Shown one piece after another: positions 37,402-44,548 of a DNA stretch of 64,000 nt. A model generated the notes under the pieces. The model searched no databases, was not told the DNA's origin, and was given only the letters and a program-made list of their open reading frames with translations. Each line of letters starts with the position of its first letter. Positions within the stretch are counted from its first letter, which is position 1. The translations under genes were made by a program, and so were the position numbers. The stretch comes from Variovorax beijingensis (GTDB lineage Bacteria > Pseudomonadota > Gammaproteobacteria > Burkholderiales > Burkholderiaceae_C): positions 95,818-159,817 of the forward strand of contig NZ_RXFQ01000015.1 in the NCBI RefSeq assembly GCF_003951285.1, given 5' to 3'.

Positions 37402-37731
37402 TCAGGCGCCGAGTTCGGCGCCGCGGGTTTCGGCCCAGTTGAAATAGCGCCTTTTCATGGCACCGGCATCGAGCTCGCGCTTTTGATGCTCTTCCTTTTT
37501 CTGCTCGATCACCTCGGCCAGGAATTTGGCGTCATAGGCACGCAGAAGATGCGGCTGGTGGGTACGCAGGTAATGGCAGATCCGCTCGATGCCATCCTGG
37601 CTCTCGCGCAGCAGCTGGCAATAGACTTCGCGATCCCAATGCCAGCGGAAACCCAATTCGTAGAACGCCGCGTTGTAGGCATTGCGCTCGGTTTCGCTGC
37701 TCCAGTATTGAATTGGCAAATCATCGATCAT
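37402..37731 (-). CDS. 109-residue protein, unknown, first gene of the sucCD operon
   Basis: The ATG at 37731 has AGGAG with 8-bp spacing and is preferred over the longer frame (37791). The product is rich in aromatic and charged residues (YWSSETERNAYNAAFYELGFRWHWDRE; a middle helix AYDAKFLAEVIEQKKEEHQKRE) and is predicted cytoplasmic and helical. No Cys pair, signal peptide or known motif; I do not recognise the family. Being first in a metabolic operon with only 8 bp to sucC, it may be a small regulator or subunit, but this is not shown by the sequence. Confidence 0.7.
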   Translation of the reverse strand: MIDDLPIQYWSSETERNAYNAAFYELGFRWHWDREVYCQLLRESQDGIERICHYLRTHQPHLLRAYDAKFLAEVIEQKKEEHQKRELDAGAMKRRYFNWAETRGAELGA

Positions 37732-37983
37732 GAAATTTCTCCTAGAAATTGAATGCCGGGCGTCAAATGTTTTGCGGATCGGCATGATCAAAATGTAGAT
37801 TCGATGATCGATAAATAATAGTTAAACTATTTTATTGAATGCATTCACGATAAGTTATACATAATTGGCCGCAATTCCCCTTTCGCAGGCATTGCGCTCC
37901 TGTTCAATTACCGCACCGCCCAAGCGCCCCCCGCCCCATACCAGGAACACCGTGGAACCGGCTCCGCCGGGCCACCGGTGTTG
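37732..37983. promoter_or_regulatory. AT-rich promoter region of the sucCD operon with a dyad
   Basis: About 250 bp without a gene. 37780-37870 is far more AT-rich than the rest of the window (for example TAAATAATAGTTAAACTATTTTATT and GTTATACATAATTGG), consistent with the promoter of the minus-strand operon starting at 37731. It holds an inverted repeat AATAGT-TAA-ACTATT (37817-37831) with a T-N11-A core, a LysR-type site candidate; the LysR gene at 30946, at the far end of this operon, is a reasonable partner. Binding is inferred. The remainder (37870-37983) shows nothing I can name. Confidence 0.5.
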
Positions 37984-38032
37984 CCCCCTCGAGGGGGAGG
38001 CGGCTACACGAAGTGAGCCGCTTCGGGGGTGG
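37984..38032. repeat. REP-like double palindrome after frc
   Basis: CCCCCTCGAGGGGG (37984-37997, perfect palindrome), then CGGCT-N10-AGCCG (38001-38020) and GGGGGTGG, abutting the frc stop at 38033. Such pairs of CCCCCTCGAGGGGG and CTTCGGGGG elements are, from general knowledge, scattered in intergenic DNA of Comamonadaceae. It may also act as a terminator for the minus-strand oxc-frc operon, whose last gene ends here. Only this one copy was noticed in the window. Confidence 0.6.
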
Positions 38033-39280
38033 TCATATGACGCCCTCGGCGCGCAGCGCGGCCACGTCGCTGGCCGTATAGCCCAGCTGCATCAGCACCT
38101 CGTCGGTGTGCTCGCCAAGCAGCGGCGAGCGCGTGACCTCGGTCGGGCTGTCGGACATCTTGATGGGGTTGCCCACCGTCAGGTACTTGCCGCGCGTCGG
38201 GTGGTCGACCTCGACGATGGTGCCGGTCTCGCGCAGCGACGGATCGGCGGCGATTTCCTTCATCGAAAGAATCGGCCCGCACGGAATGTCGTACTGGTTG
38301 AGGATGTCCATGGCCTCGAACTTGGTCTTGGTCATGGTCCATTGCTCGATGCGCGCGAAGATCGGCTTCAGGTGCAGCAGGCGCGCGGCCGGCGTGGCGT
38401 AGGCCTCGTCGTCGATCCAGCCTTCCTCGCCGATGACCTTGCACACCGCGGGCCACACCGCCCCTTGCGTGATGAAGTAGATGTAGGCGTTGGGGTCGGT
38501 CTCCCAGCCCTTGCACTTGAGGATCGAGCCCGGCTGGCCGCCGCCCGAGGCATTGCCCGCGCGCGGCACCGCGTCGCCGAACTTGCCGTCGGGGTACTGC
38601 GGGTATTCGTGCATGGTGCCGGTGCGCTCCAGCCGCTGCTGGTCGCGCATCTTCACGCGGCACAGGTTGAGCACCGCGTCCTGCATGGGCGCGAGCACCT
38701 GCTGGCCGCGGCCCGTGCTGTTGCGCTGGTAGAGCGCCGCCACGATGCCCAGCGCCAGGTGCAGGCCGGTGCCGCTGTCGCCGATCTGCGCACCCGTGAC
38801 GACTGGTGGGCCGTCCTCGAAGCCGGTGGTCGAGGCCGCGCCGCCGGCGCACTGGGCCACGTTCTCGTACACCTTGCAGTGCTCGTACTTGCCGGGGCCG
38901 AAGCCCTTGACAGACGCCACGATCATGCGCGGGTTGAGCTCCTGGATATGGGCCCAGGTGATGCCCATGCGGTCGAGCGCGCCGGGCGCGAAGTTCTCCA
39001 CCAGCACGTCGCAGGTCTTGATCAGCGAATCGAGCACCTTCTTGCCCCGGGGCTTCTTGGTGTCGAGCGTGATCGAGCGCTTGTTGTGGTTGAGCATCGT
39101 GAAGTAGAGGCTGTCCACGCCGGGAATGTCGCGCAGCTGGCCGCGCGTGGCGTCGCCTTCTCCGGCGCGCTCCACCTTGATCACGTCGGCGCCGAACCAC
39201 GCCAGCAGCTGGGTGCAGGTGGGACCGGATTGCACATGGGTGAAATCGAGGATGCGAACGCCCTCAAGTGCCTTGCTCAT
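38033..39280 (-). CDS. frc: Formyl-CoA:oxalate CoA-transferase-like (class III), copy 1
   Basis: 415 residues. CaiB/BaiF fold. The catalytic Asp168 (QIGDSGTGLHLA) and Gln17 (FTHVQSGP) match Asp169 and Gln17 of Oxalobacter Frc; the glycine loop SGGGQPG is present. Position 48, Trp in Oxalobacter Frc, is Gln here. Frc moves CoA from formyl-CoA (or succinyl-CoA) to oxalate for Oxc. The start overlaps the stop of the PAS gene by 1 bp (TGATG), so translation is coupled. It is the last gene of oxc-frc-PAS-frc. A second, close homologue precedes it; they may differ in donor or acceptor. Another CoA-transferase substrate cannot be excluded. Confidence 0.88.
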   Translation of the reverse strand: MSKALEGVRILDFTHVQSGPTCTQLLAWFGADVIKVERAGEGDATRGQLRDIPGVDSLYFTMLNHNKRSITLDTKKPRGKKVLDSLIKTCDVLVENFAPGALDRMGITWAHIQELNPRMIVASVKGFGPGKYEHCKVYENVAQCAGGAASTTGFEDGPPVVTGAQIGDSGTGLHLALGIVAALYQRNSTGRGQQVLAPMQDAVLNLCRVKMRDQQRLERTGTMHEYPQYPDGKFGDAVPRAGNASGGGQPGSILKCKGWETDPNAYIYFITQGAVWPAVCKVIGEEGWIDDEAYATPAARLLHLKPIFARIEQWTMTKTKFEAMDILNQYDIPCGPILSMKEIAADPSLRETGTIVEVDHPTRGKYLTVGNPIKMSDSPTEVTRSPLLGEHTDEVLMQLGYTASDVAALRAEGVI

Positions 39281-39717
39281 CAGCTGTCTCCTTTGATCGT
39301 GGCCTCTGCTTCTTGCAGACGAGCGCGCAATTTACGCTCTTCGGCGAAGCGGGTGGTTTCGTCGCGCACGATGGCGACGATGCCCGTGACTTCACGACTC
39401 TGCGAGAACAGCATCGACACCGTGAAGGCGATCGACAGCGTGTGCCCGTCCTTGTGCAGCGCCGGCACGCGCAGCAGGTCGGCACCGTACTTGGTGATGC
39501 CGGTTTCCATGGTCTTCTGGTAGCCGTCCCAGTGCCGCTGGCGCTGCCGCTGGGGAATGATCATGTCGAGCGACTGGCCCAGCGCCTCGGCTTCGGTGAA
39601 GCCGAAGATGCGCTCGGCCGCGCGGTTCCAGAGCGTGATCGCCCCTTGCGCATCGCACACCATGATCGCGTCGCCGGCGCCTTCGACGAGCTGCTTCAAA
39701 TCAACGTTCGCTTGCAT
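39280..39717 (-). CDS. Single PAS-domain protein inside the frc operon
   Basis: 145 residues. One PAS fold fills most of it (about 8-125: DAIMVCDAQGAITLWNRAAERIFGFTEAEALG, then LLRVPALHKDGHTLSIAFTVSML and VTGIVAIVRDET), followed by a short basic coiled coil (RFAEERKLRARLQEAEAT). No output domain (no kinase, GGDEF or HTH). It may sense a small molecule, flavin or haem; the sequence does not show which. It is placed between the two Frc genes, 73 bp after frc copy 2 and overlapping frc copy 1, so it is produced with the pathway and could sense an intermediate or bind the enzymes. Confidence 0.9.
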   Translation of the reverse strand: MQANVDLKQLVEGAGDAIMVCDAQGAITLWNRAAERIFGFTEAEALGQSLDMIIPQRQRQRHWDGYQKTMETGITKYGADLLRVPALHKDGHTLSIAFTVSMLFSQSREVTGIVAIVRDETTRFAEERKLRARLQEAEATIKGDS

Positions 39718-39790
39718 TTTTTCCTCTGGCGCTTCAAGTCGATTTCCCGGCGTCGCCCGTGCCTTCGAACGGGCGGCGCCGGGGGAGCCG

Positions 39791-41062
39791 CTACACGGCT
39801 TTTGCTTCCTTGAGATTGTCGATCTGTTCCTTGGTGTAGCCCAGTTCCGCCAGCACCTCGTCGGTGTGCTCGCCCAGGAGCGGCGAGGCGGTGACCTCGG
39901 GCTTGAGGTCCGAGAACTTGATCGGGCTGCCGATGGTCCAGTAGCTGCCGCGCTCCTTGTGCGGCACTTCGACGATGGAGCCGCTCTTGCGCAGCGACTC
40001 GTCGTGCAGCAGTTCCTTCATCGACAGCACCGGGGCGCAGGGAATGTCGTGCTTGCGGAAGATGTCCACCGCTTCGAACTTGGTCTTGTCCTTGATGAAG
40101 TCCTCGATGGTGGCGAAGATCTGGTCGATGTGCGGCTGGCGGGCCTTGGGGGTCATGTAGTCCGGGTCGGTCTTCCACTCGGGCTTGCCAAGCGCGTCGC
40201 AGATCGGGTCCCAGGCGTGGCCCTGCACCGTGAAGTAGATGTAGGCGTTGGGGTCGGTCTGCCAGCCCTTGCACTTCAGGATCCAGCCCGGCTGGCCGCC
40301 GCCGCCGGCGTTGCCGCCGCGCGGCACCACCTTGTCCTTGAAGGCCTCCATCTCGTGCGGGTACTGCGGGTATTCCTCCAGGTAGCCCACGCTGTCCAGG
40401 CGCTGCTGGTCGCGCATCTTCACGCGGCACAGGTTGAGCACGGCGTCCTGCATCGAGCAGGCCACTTTCTGGCCCTTGCCGGTCTGCTGGCGGCCGATGA
40501 TGGCCGTCAGGATGCCGATGGCCAGGTGCATGCCGGTGTTGGAGTCGCCCAGCGCGGCGGCCGAGATCGTCGGCACCGAGTTCTCGCCCTTCCACCAGCC
40601 GGTGGTGGAGGCGGCGCCGCCGGCGCACTGCGCCACGTTCTCGTAGACCTTCAGGTCCTCGTAGTGGTGGCCGTCGCTGAAGCCCTTGACCGAGGCGACG
40701 ATCATCTTGGGGTTCAGTTCCTGGATGCGCGCCCAGGTGAAGCCCATGCGGTCCAGCGCGCCGGGGCCGAAGTTCTCCACCAGCACGTCGGATTCGCGGA
40801 TCAGCTTTTCCAGCACGGCCTTGCCTTCGGGCTTCTTCGTGTCCAGCGTGATCGAGCGCTTGTTGCTGTTGAGCATGGTGAAGTACAGCGCGTCGACGTT
40901 CGGGATGTCGCGCAGCTGGCTGCGGGTGACGTCGCCGGCGCCCGGGCGCTCGACCTTGATCACGTCGGCGCCGAACCAGGCCAGCATCTGGGTACAGGCC
41001 GGGCCGGCTTGCACGTGCGTGAAGTCGATGATCTTGATGCCGTTGAGGGGTTTGTTGCTCAT
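39791..41062 (-). CDS. frc: Formyl-CoA:oxalate CoA-transferase-like (class III), copy 2
   Basis: 423 residues. Same fold as copy 1: Gln18 (FTHVQAGP), catalytic Asp173 (LGDSNTGMHLA), GGGGQPGWILKCKGW glycine loop. The Trp48 position is again Gln. It lies 26 bp downstream of the oxc stop, the classical oxc-frc pairing, so this copy is the more likely oxalate enzyme. Formyl-CoA formed by Oxc is recycled here onto a new oxalate. It carries an eight-residue insertion or longer loop near 155-165 (WWKGENSVPT) compared with copy 1 (FEDGPPVV), close to the active-site Asp. Confidence 0.92.
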   Translation of the reverse strand: MSNKPLNGIKIIDFTHVQAGPACTQMLAWFGADVIKVERPGAGDVTRSQLRDIPNVDALYFTMLNSNKRSITLDTKKPEGKAVLEKLIRESDVLVENFGPGALDRMGFTWARIQELNPKMIVASVKGFSDGHHYEDLKVYENVAQCAGGAASTTGWWKGENSVPTISAAALGDSNTGMHLAIGILTAIIGRQQTGKGQKVACSMQDAVLNLCRVKMRDQQRLDSVGYLEEYPQYPHEMEAFKDKVVPRGGNAGGGGQPGWILKCKGWQTDPNAYIYFTVQGHAWDPICDALGKPEWKTDPDYMTPKARQPHIDQIFATIEDFIKDKTKFEAVDIFRKHDIPCAPVLSMKELLHDESLRKSGSIVEVPHKERGSYWTIGSPIKFSDLKPEVTASPLLGEHTDEVLAELGYTKEQIDNLKEAKAV

Positions 41063-41088
41063 TTGAGGTTCTCCTTGATGATGCGGGG

Positions 41089-42918
41089 TTACTTCTTCTT
41101 CGCCGTGCTGGGGTTCAGACTGGTGATGCGGCCGCTTTCCGTGCCGGCGGTCTCGTCGATCACGGCATTGATGAGGGTCGGACGGCGCGAGGCGACGGCT
41201 TCTGCCAGCGCCTTCTGCAATTCATCCGCAGTGGTGGCATTGACGCCCACGCCGCCGAAAGCTTCCATCAGCTTGTCGTAGCGCGCGTTCTTCACGAACA
41301 CGGTGGGCGCCACGTCGGGCGTGCCGCTCGCGTTCACGTCGGTGCCGCGGTAGACGCCGTTGTTGTTGAACACGACGATGCAAATGGGCAGGTTGTAGCG
41401 GCAGATGGTCTCCACCTCCATGCCGCTGAAGCCGAAGGCGCTGTCGCCCTCGATGGCGATCACGGGCTTGTCGGTGACCACCGCGGCGGCCACGGCAAAG
41501 CCCATGCCGATGCCCATGATTCCCCAGGTGCCCACGTCCAGGCGCTTGCGCGGCTCGTACATGTCGACGATGCTGCGCGCGAAGTCCAGCGTGTTGGCGC
41601 CTTCGTTCACCACGATGGCATCGGGCCGCGCCTTCACCTGGTCGCGGATCACGCTGAGCGCGCTGTGGAAGTTCATCGGCGAAGGCCGTGCGGCCAGCGT
41701 CACGGCCATCTTCGAGAGGTTCTTGTCCTTGCGCTCGGCGATGGCGCCGGTCCATTCGGCCGGCGGCTTGGCCCACTTGGCATCCACGCCCGCGAGCAGC
41801 GCCGCCACGCAGGAGCCGATGTCGCCGATCACCGGCGCGGCAATGGCCACGTTGCTGTCGATCTCGGTCGGCGCGATGTCGATCTGGATGAACTGCTTGG
41901 CGCCCTTGTCCTGGCCCCAGGTCTTGCCCTTGCCGTGCGAGAGCAGCCAGTTCAGGCGCGCGCCCACCAGCATCACGACGTCGGCTTCCTGCAGCACGTA
42001 GGAGCGCGCGGCCGCGGCCGACTGCGCATGGGTGTCGGGCAGGAGGCCCTTGGCCATCGACATCGGCAGGTAGGGAATGCCGGTCTTCTCGACCAGCGCG
42101 CGGATGTCGGCATCGGCCTGCGCGTAGGCCGCGCCCTTGCCCAGCAGGATCAGCGGCTTCTTGGCACGCTTGAGCAGGTCGAGCGCGCGCTTGACCGCGT
42201 CGGGCGCGGGAATCTGGCGCGGAGCGGGATCGATCACCTTGATGAGCGAGCGGCGGCCGGCTTCGGCGTCCATGGTCTGCGCGAACAGCTTGGCCGGCAG
42301 GTCCAGGTACACGCCGCCGGGCCGGCCCGACACGGCCGAGCGGATGGCCCGCGCAATGCCCACGCCGATGTCCTCCGCGTGCAGCACGCGGAAGGCGGCC
42401 TTGCACAGCGGCTTGGCGATCGCGAGCTGGTCCATCTCTTCGTAGTCGCCCTGCTGCAGGTCGACGATCTCGCGCTCGCTCGAGCCGCTGATGAGAATCA
42501 TCGGGAAGCAGTTGGTGGTGGCATTGGCCAGCGCCGTGAGGCCGTTCAGGAAGCCGGGGGCCGACACCGTCAGGCAGATACCGGGCTTCTGCGTGAGGAA
42601 GCCGGCCGCGGCGGCGGCGTTGCCCGCATGCTGCTCGTGGCGGAACGAGATGACCCGCAGCCCCTCTGCCTGCGCCATGCGCGTGAGGTCGGTGATGGGA
42701 ATGCCCGGCAGGCCGAAGATGGTGTCGATGTCGTTCAGCTTGAGCGCATCGATGACCAGGTGGAAGCCGTCGATGGTTGCTTCCTGCGCCCCCGATGCCT
42801 CGTCGGCAGGGTGCTTGAGGGCCAGCACGACCGCATCGCCGTCGTTTGCCCTGTTCTTGGGCTTGAGGGCGTCGTCCAGGGTGGTGGATGCCTCTTTGTC
42901 CGTTCTTACTGAAGACAT
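41089..42918 (-). CDS. oxc: Oxalyl-CoA decarboxylase (ThDP-dependent)
   Basis: 609 residues, about 40 longer than typical Oxc because of a charged N-terminal extension (1-45). The thiamine-diphosphate enzyme layout is intact: activating Glu95 (SFRHEQHAGNAAAAAGF), central nucleotide-binding domain, and ThDP/Mg motif GDSAFGFSGMEVE...NNNGVYRG. It decarboxylates oxalyl-CoA to formyl-CoA and CO2 and, in the O. formigenes enzyme, is stimulated by ADP. It heads the minus-strand operon oxc-frc-PAS-frc. Its promoter lies in a 156-bp gap shared with a divergent Crp/Fnr gene, which contains a palindromic operator 74-87 bp upstream of the start codon. Confidence 0.95.
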   Translation of the reverse strand: MSSVRTDKEASTTLDDALKPKNRANDGDAVVLALKHPADEASGAQEATIDGFHLVIDALKLNDIDTIFGLPGIPITDLTRMAQAEGLRVISFRHEQHAGNAAAAAGFLTQKPGICLTVSAPGFLNGLTALANATTNCFPMILISGSSEREIVDLQQGDYEEMDQLAIAKPLCKAAFRVLHAEDIGVGIARAIRSAVSGRPGGVYLDLPAKLFAQTMDAEAGRRSLIKVIDPAPRQIPAPDAVKRALDLLKRAKKPLILLGKGAAYAQADADIRALVEKTGIPYLPMSMAKGLLPDTHAQSAAAARSYVLQEADVVMLVGARLNWLLSHGKGKTWGQDKGAKQFIQIDIAPTEIDSNVAIAAPVIGDIGSCVAALLAGVDAKWAKPPAEWTGAIAERKDKNLSKMAVTLAARPSPMNFHSALSVIRDQVKARPDAIVVNEGANTLDFARSIVDMYEPRKRLDVGTWGIMGIGMGFAVAAAVVTDKPVIAIEGDSAFGFSGMEVETICRYNLPICIVVFNNNGVYRGTDVNASGTPDVAPTVFVKNARYDKLMEAFGGVGVNATTADELQKALAEAVASRRPTLINAVIDETAGTESGRITSLNPSTAKKK

Positions 42919-42991
42919 GTCTCTCCTTCTTGCTTGGGTGAATGGCCGAGGCCCGAGCCGGGACTATGATTCGGGGGCATGCTTTCGGGCG

Positions 42992-43005
42992 TTGACCTCG
43001 GTCAA
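42992..43005. promoter_or_regulatory. Crp/Fnr-type operator between oxc and its regulator
   Basis: TTGACC-TC-GGTCAA, a perfect palindrome with 6-bp arms, of the Fnr-class TTGA-N6-TCAA form. It is 74-87 bp upstream of oxc and 70-83 bp upstream of the crp/fnr-type gene, followed by CTTTCC. The same palindrome with the same flank recurs at 47858. The regulator at 43075 has an Fnr-like recognition helix (E191, S194, R195), which fits TTGA half-sites. The sequence is seen; binding is inferred. Confidence 0.75.
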
Positions 43006-43074
43006 CTTTCCGGAAAACGGCACCGGCCAGATGAACCAGAAGTTGTTGTTGCGCATTCGAGCAAGACGGGACCC

Positions 43075-43683
43075 ATGACGCTGTTGGAAAACCACCCGGA
43101 GAAAAACATCATTCGCGCGCAGCTCCGGCAGAACATCCTTCTCAAGGACCTGAGCGAGAGCGACCGCGCCGAGCTGGAAACCCATCTCGTCATCGTGGAT
43201 GGAAACAAGGGCGATTTCCTGCTGCACCAGGGCGTGCGCGAGATGGAGCAGTACTTCATCCTCGACGGCATCCTCAAGCGGGTGGTGAGCAACCCCGAGG
43301 GCAAGGAAATGATCCTGCGCTTTGCCGATGCGCACGACATGGAAACCAGCTACGCGGCGCTGCGGCTGGGCACGCCCACGCCCTACGGCATCGTCTGCGT
43401 CACCAAGGCCCGCGTGGCCAGCCTGCCGCTGAAGGAGTGGATCGCGTTCCTGGACCGCCACCCCGAGACCAAGGAACTGTTCGAATACTGCGTGATGCGC
43501 GGCATGAGCGAAATCATGGCGCACACCATCACGCTGCATCTGCTCGACGCACCGGGCCGCGTGCACCGCTTCATGCGCAAGCACCCCGAGCTGGAAGACC
43601 GCATTCCCAGCAAGGAGCTGGCGTCCTACCTCAATCTCTCCGCGGAAACCCTGAGCCGGCTCCGCAAACGAGGAAAGATCTAG
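43075..43683 (+). CDS. Crp/Fnr-family regulator of the oxalate genes
   Basis: 202 residues from the ATG at 43075; the upstream in-frame region contains the operator and is not coding. N-terminal cyclic-nucleotide-like beta roll (about 20-125; GDFLLHQGVREMEQYFILDGILKR), long dimer helix (about 130-155), and winged HTH (about 160-200, PSKELASYLNLSAETLSRLRK). The recognition helix carries Glu191, Ser194 and Arg195, as in Fnr rather than Crp. Only two Cys (108 and 139) are present and none in the N-terminal Fnr arrangement, so it should not be an Fe-S oxygen sensor. The signal may be a pathway metabolite. It is divergent from oxc and converges with the kinase/BON gene. Confidence 0.92.
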   Translation: MTLLENHPEKNIIRAQLRQNILLKDLSESDRAELETHLVIVDGNKGDFLLHQGVREMEQYFILDGILKRVVSNPEGKEMILRFADAHDMETSYAALRLGTPTPYGIVCVTKARVASLPLKEWIAFLDRHPETKELFEYCVMRGMSEIMAHTITLHLLDAPGRVHRFMRKHPELEDRIPSKELASYLNLSAETLSRLRKRGKI

Positions 43684-43696
43684 GCAGGCGCCGTCC

Positions 43697-44533
43697 TCAG
43701 GTCTGCTTGGCCGACGCGAAACGGCGCGGAACGGTCATCAGGCGCAGCGCGTTGTCGACGTCGCTCACGCCGTCGACCCTGGAGGCCACCTCCTGCGTGA
43801 GGGCGTGCTCCTGTGCATCTAGCACGATGCCGCTCAGCCTTACCTTGCCCTGGTCGGCCTCGACGGTCACGCGGATGTCGCCGGTCGCCTCGTTGTCCTT
43901 GAGCGCCGACTTCACCCGCGCCGCGAGCGCCATGTTGGCCAGGAGCGCGCGCGAGACCGGCGTCTCGGCAAACTCCGGGCGCTCCACCAGCGCGCGGATC
44001 TGCGCCACGCAGCTGTCCACCGAGAGGCGGTCCGTGTTGAGCACCAGGTCGTAGAGCACCGGGTCGCCCCATGTCACGCCGAACTGCGCATGCATGCGCG
44101 CGGCGTGCGCGTCGTCGCTGCGCCGGATCTCGGCTTCGGCAAACTCGGCATCGTCGGTTTCGAGGTGCGCCATCAGCCATTCGACCCGCTTCTTCATCGA
44201 GCGCGTGATGCGCACGCACACCACGTGCGGCACCGGCCGCAGCAGGCAGGTCGCGCCCCAGCCGCGCAGCACCACGTTGCCGCGGTCGGCCAGCGCGAAG
44301 AGCTCCTCGGCCGTGTAGAGCGCGAGGCTGCGCCGGTCGGCGGTGAGCCGCTCGACAAAACCGGCCTTGCCGTCGCGCAGGCGGCCGATGAAGCTGGTCG
44401 GCACCTGCATGCGGTCGGCCACGCGCTCGATCGTCTCGTGGCGCATGACCTCCAGCCCGAGCGTTTCGGCAAGCCGAAGCGACACGTCCTTGGCAAGGGA
44501 ACCCATCTCCTGGGTGAGTGCAATCACTGGCAT
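43697..44533 (-). CDS. Cytidylate-kinase-like protein fused to a BON domain
   Basis: 278 residues. The N-terminal part (about 1-190) follows the cytidylate-kinase-like family: VIALTQEMGSLAKDVSLRLAETLGLEVM, a lid-like region, and VVCVRITRSMKKRVEWLM; the first loop (QEMGSLAKD) replaces a normal P-loop GxxGxGK, so kinase activity is doubtful. The C-terminal part (about 200-270; ALAARVKSALKDNEATGDIRVTVEADQGKVRLSGIVLDAQEHALTQEVASRVDGVSDVDNAL) is a BON domain, usually periplasmic or lipid-binding, here without a signal peptide. It is 15 bp from tctA on the same strand, so the transporter operon may include it. Function unknown. Confidence 0.8.
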   Translation of the reverse strand: MPVIALTQEMGSLAKDVSLRLAETLGLEVMRHETIERVADRMQVPTSFIGRLRDGKAGFVERLTADRRSLALYTAEELFALADRGNVVLRGWGATCLLRPVPHVVCVRITRSMKKRVEWLMAHLETDDAEFAEAEIRRSDDAHAARMHAQFGVTWGDPVLYDLVLNTDRLSVDSCVAQIRALVERPEFAETPVSRALLANMALAARVKSALKDNEATGDIRVTVEADQGKVRLSGIVLDAQEHALTQEVASRVDGVSDVDNALRLMTVPRRFASAKQT

Positions 44534-44548
44534 GTCGTTGTTCTCCGT

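Noticed and set aside
42979..43074. Upstream start for the Crp/Fnr gene
   Set aside because: It would place the palindromic operator inside the coding region and adds 32 residues unlike the family.
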